Source: Woeseia sp.
GTDB taxonomy: Bacteria; Pseudomonadota; Gammaproteobacteria; Steroidobacterales; Woeseiaceae
Assembly (NCBI GenBank): GCA_003229095.1
Contig: QIHS01000294.1
Span: forward strand, 1 to 8,243
Direction: 5' to 3'
Length of the DNA: 8,243 nucleotides
Numbering within the stretch: position 1 is the stretch's first letter; the number at the start of each line of letters is the position of its first letter. The notes under the pieces were generated by a model. It had not been told where the DNA came from. It worked only from the letters and a program-made list of their open reading frames with translations, and made no database searches. Positions 5,691 to 8,243 of the stretch are shown one piece after another. The position numbers and the translations under genes were made by a program.

Positions 5691-5695
5691 CTCCT
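5691..5695 (-). promoter_or_regulatory. Ribosome binding site deciding the dksA start
   Basis: On the minus strand AGGAG lies 6 nt before the ATG at 5684, a near-ideal Shine-Dalgarno. It fixes the start of the 322-residue form and argues against a start further in that would drop the lysine-rich extension. Confidence 0.85.
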
Positions 5696-5717
5696 ACCGG
5701 TTCGAGAAAAACGCGCA

Positions 5718-5746
5718 ATTATACATTGTGGGGATCGACATGGAAG
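5718..5746 (-). promoter_or_regulatory. Sigma-70-type promoter for dksA
   Basis: On the minus strand a perfect -10 TATAAT (5718-5723) is separated by 17 bp from a weak -35 CTTCCA (5741-5746, 3 of 6 consensus matches). Transcription would start near 5711, giving a leader of about 26 nt with the Shine-Dalgarno in it. A/T-rich runs just upstream of the -35 (about 5749-5764) could serve as an UP element. A GC-rich stretch between the -10 and the likely start (no clear discriminator call) prevents firm prediction of stringent control. Confidence 0.75.
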
Positions 5747-5764
5747 CCTTAAAAAGGCTTTTTT
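5744..5764 (+). terminator. Small hairpin with T-run upstream of dksA (orphan terminator candidate)
   Basis: AAGCCTT (5744-5750) and AAGGCTT (5754-5760) form a 7-bp stem with an AAA loop, followed by TTTT; six T in a row run from 5759 to 5764. This has the form of a modest intrinsic terminator on the + strand, but no + strand gene precedes it. It overlaps the dksA -35 region and may simply be an A/T-rich promoter element. Blocking antisense transcription toward smc is another possibility. Confidence 0.45.
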
Positions 5765-5947
5765 GCCGGCAATTTCGAGGACAGGTGGAATTGTGCGCAT
5801 TTTGAAATATTTGGCTGCAAATCGAGCCGGTAAGCCAGAATTGGCGGGGCTTTCGGCAAGACTGTCTTTTCCCGGCGACAATCGTTTTATGCGAGCGTTT
5901 GCATTACACTACGGCGATTATTCCAGGCGTCAGGCACCCCCCAGCAA
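5765..5947. other. Divergent dksA-smc spacer, smc-proximal part
   Basis: No gene is supported here. The smc promoter should lie in this stretch. The best -10 candidate is TACACT (5905-5910), placing a start near 5917 and a leader of about 30 nt, but no good -35 is found 16-18 bp upstream. No clear Shine-Dalgarno precedes the smc ATG; the sequence before it is C-rich. Confidence 0.4.
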
Positions 5948-8243
5948 ATGCGACTTAGCAAGATCAAGCTTGCCGGCTTCAAATCATTCGTCGATTCGAC
6001 CACGATTCCATTTCCAAGCAACCTCGTTGGGGTGGTTGGGCCGAATGGCTGTGGCAAATCGAATGTCATTGATGCCGTTCGCTGGGTGATGGGTGAAAGT
6101 TCAGCCAGTCGTCTGCGCGGCGATTCGATCACAGACGTCATTTTCAACGGCTCGAGCTCGCGAAAACCCGTTGGTGCGGCATCGGTGGAGCTCCTGTTTG
6201 ACAATACGGATACCACGCTGGAAGGGCAATACGCCAAATACGCAGAAATCGCCATTCGCCGTGAAGTTGCCAGAGACGGCATATCCAACTATTACCTGAA
6301 CGGGACCCGTTGCCGGCGAAAAGATATCACCGGCGTGTTCCTGGGAACCGGACTCGGGCCGCGCAGCTATTCGATCATCGAACAGGGCATGATTTCCCGG
6401 ATGATTGAGGCCAAACCTGAGGAGATGCGGACTTTCATAGAAGAAGCCGCAGGCATCTCGAAGTACAAAGAACGTCGCCGTGAGACATCGAACCGGATCA
6501 AGCGGACCAGGGAGAACCTGGATCGCCTCGCAGACGTACTGGACGAAGTCGAGAAGCAGATCAAACACCTGGACAGACAGGCGAAAACAGCGGAACGATA
6601 TGGCCGCTTGAAAGATGACGAACGCAAGACGGCAGCGGAATTGCTGGCGCTCAGGCTTCGCGATCTGGACGCAAGGGCACAGGAATCTGCCACGATTCTC
6701 AGCGACAAGGAAACCGCGCTGGAAGCGTTGATCGCGGAACAGCGAAAGACGGAAGCAAAAATTGAAGATGCGCGGGTTACGCAGAGTGATCGATCGGATG
6801 AGTTTAACGCGGTGCAGGCTCGCTATTACAAATCAGGTTCCGAAATCGCACGCATCGAACAAACGATAGAACATGCGCATGAGTTGCGGGAAAGGCAACA
6901 ACATGATTTCGAACTTGCGAAACAGGGTGCCGGAGAAATAGCGGGGCACATTAACAAGGATGAGACCGAAATTGCGCAACTTCAACTGACCTTGAATGCG
7001 CTGGTGCCAGGCCTGGAAGATGCCAAAACGCGTGAGCAGGATTCTCATCGCTCGCTGGAGGAGGCGGAACAGGCCCTGGCGGAATGGCAACAACGTTGGG
7101 ATGAATACTCAAACACGTCGAGTGACACGCAACAGACAAGGCAAGTCGAACAGATTCGAATCGAACAATTGCGTTCGAGGCTTGGCAGCCTGACTGAACG
7201 CCGTCGCAAACTTGAACAGTTCCAGAAAACGGCTAATCCGCAGGAACTGAAGACGGAGTTCGAAAAGCTCGTAGCAAACGAACAACGAAAGCGACAAGCA
7301 CGAGAAGAATTTCAGCGGGCCATAACGGACATCAGCAGTAACGTGCAGAAACTGCGTGAGCAGGACAAGAAACTGAGCAAGCTGGTCGATGAGCGTCGCG
7401 CCGCATTGTTGGCGGCACAGGCCAAATATGCGTCGCTTGAAGCTGTACAGAAGGCAGCACTTGGCGAAAGTGATGAGAGCATCCAGGGTTGGCTGGAGTC
7501 ATCCGGGCTTAAGAGCAAATCGCGCGTTGCGCAGGCCATTGAAGTCGAAGAGGGTTGGCAAACAGCCGTAGAGACAGTTCTGGGCGACTATCTGCAGGCG
7601 GTCTGTATAACAGATGTCGCCAGTGCGACGTCCAGCCTGTCTTCGCTGAAGAATGGCAATGTCACGCTATTGGTTGACGATGCGTCGCTCGACGCTGACA
7701 TGAGTGGTCGCGATTCCCTGGCGACGAAAGTGTCCAATGCACCGGCTGCCGTATTTGAAATTCTGCGTACCGTGCGTATCGCCAATTCGCTAAACGAGGC
7801 GCTCGCGATCAGGGAGCGGCTAGGCGGAGAGACGGATGATGGTTCTGTCATCACTGCGGACGGCGTGTGGTTGAGCAGGAGTTGGTTGCGAGTTTGCCGT
7901 GACGAAGATTCCCAATCGGGCGTGTTGTCGCGTGAACACACGATGCGTCGTCTGAAAGACGATATCCGCGAAATTCAGGCGCGCAGCGATAGTGCGGCTA
8001 AATTGTTGAAAGACGGTCGATTGCGGCTGCGTCAGCTTGAGGAGCGACGCGAGAAACTGCAAATCGACGCCAACGCGTTGCTGGACGAGTATTCAGAGGT
8101 CAAGACAAAACTGGATACAGCCCGCTATCGGATGGATCAGGCCAACGCGCGTCAGGAGGCAATTTCCGAGGAAAACAGCGACATCGAAAAGGAACAATTT
8201 ACGGCCGAAGAACAAACGCGAACATCGCAGTTGCAGTTTGAGC
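5948..8243 (+). CDS. smc: Chromosome segregation protein SMC (partial, 3' end beyond window)
   Basis: An open frame of 765 codons runs from ATG at 5948 to the right edge without a stop. SMC is the ATPase of the SMC-ScpAB condensin, which loads near the origin and extrudes DNA loops to organise and separate chromosomes. The N-terminus MRLSKIKLAGFKSFVD is the family signature and fixes the start. Walker A is GPNGCGKSN (31-39), followed by DAVRWVMGE (42-50), DVIFNGS (63-69) and the Q-loop YSIIEQGMIS (141-150). EEAAGISKYKERR (165-177) leads into the first coiled-coil arm (about 175-510, rich in Glu, Gln, Lys and Arg). The hinge spans about 515-660, including VEEGWQTAVETVLGDYLQAV and ending around GVLSREHTMRRL. 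The returning coiled coil then begins. The C-terminal head with the signature and Walker B motifs is not in the window. Having SMC implies this lineage does not depend on MukBEF. Confidence 0.96.
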   Translation, partial: MRLSKIKLAGFKSFVDSTTIPFPSNLVGVVGPNGCGKSNVIDAVRWVMGESSASRLRGDSITDVIFNGSSSRKPVGAASVELLFDNTDTTLEGQYAKYAEIAIRREVARDGISNYYLNGTRCRRKDITGVFLGTGLGPRSYSIIEQGMISRMIEAKPEEMRTFIEEAAGISKYKERRRETSNRIKRTRENLDRLADVLDEVEKQIKHLDRQAKTAERYGRLKDDERKTAAELLALRLRDLDARAQESATILSDKETALEALIAEQRKTEAKIEDARVTQSDRSDEFNAVQARYYKSGSEIARIEQTIEHAHELRERQQHDFELAKQGAGEIAGHINKDETEIAQLQLTLNALVPGLEDAKTREQDSHRSLEEAEQALAEWQQRWDEYSNTSSDTQQTRQVEQIRIEQLRSRLGSLTERRRKLEQFQKTANPQELKTEFEKLVANEQRKRQAREEFQRAITDISSNVQKLREQDKKLSKLVDERRAALLAAQAKYASLEAVQKAALGESDESIQGWLESSGLKSKSRVAQAIEVEEGWQTAVETVLGDYLQAVCITDVASATSSLSSLKNGNVTLLVDDASLDADMSGRDSLATKVSNAPAAVFEILRTVRIANSLNEALAIRERLGGETDDGSVITADGVWLSRSWLRVCRDEDSQSGVLSREHTMRRLKDDIREIQARSDSAAKLLKDGRLRLRQLEERREKLQIDANALLDEYSEVKTKLDTARYRMDQANARQEAISEENSDIEKEQFTAEEQTRTSQLQFE

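Noticed and set aside
5164..5805. Long + strand open frame rich in Phe and Leu that looks like a membrane protein
   Set aside because: It is the antisense of the lysine codons (AAG/AAA read as CTT/TTT) in the dksA extension and runs past the dksA promoter. It has no RBS or family likeness.
5763..6089. + strand open frame across the smc start
   Set aside because: It overlaps the SMC Walker A region in another frame and has no recognisable domain or RBS.
6101..6708. Minus-strand open frames within the smc region
   Set aside because: They lie antisense to the conserved SMC head and coiled coil, and their translations show no recognisable domain.

Overview
The window looks like ordinary chromosome from a gammaproteobacterium outside the enteric group. 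It carries an SMC condensin gene rather than mukBEF, a dksA-gluQRS pair, a PhaR-type polyhydroxyalkanoate regulator and a YheT-type hydrolase. DksA has a long lysine-rich N-terminal extension, which I recall from Xanthomonadales-like lineages. This placement is inferred from gene content only, because there is no rRNA in the window.

Layout from left to right. The window opens in the last S1 RNA-binding domain of polynucleotide phosphorylase (pnp, + strand), which ends at 150. Two near-identical palindromic repeats (161-190 and 204-233) fill the gap to a convergent minus-strand cluster. Read in transcription order, that cluster is a YheT-like alpha/beta hydrolase (2876 to 1848), a small exported cupin (1815 to 1438) and a Tat-signal PLP aminotransferase of the HisC fold (1366 to 233). 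Upstream of the hydrolase is a five-copy array of a short palindrome at about 26 bp period (2906-3019). It abuts a strong intrinsic terminator (3022-3050) that closes the next minus-strand unit: dksA (5684 to 4716), gluQRS (4661 to 3750) and phaR (3637 to 3176). A 263-bp divergent spacer with a clear dksA promoter separates dksA from smc, which runs on the + strand from 5948 off the right edge.

How the genes relate. dksA and gluQRS are a conserved gammaproteobacterial pair linking stringent-response transcription control to tRNA(Asp) queuosine modification. PhaR in the same direction suggests a regulatory or housekeeping unit, but no PHA synthesis genes are visible. The hydrolase, cupin and aminotransferase are closely spaced and probably co-transcribed. 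Two of the three are predicted to leave the cytoplasm, so a shared periplasmic role is possible but unproven.

I see no defence system, prophage, IS element, CRISPR array, tRNA or rRNA. The most interesting items are the DksA with a roughly 170-residue histone-H1-like tail and a two-cysteine zinc-finger variant, the alternating palindrome array, and the paired palindromes whose edge supplies the last base of the aminotransferase stop codon.
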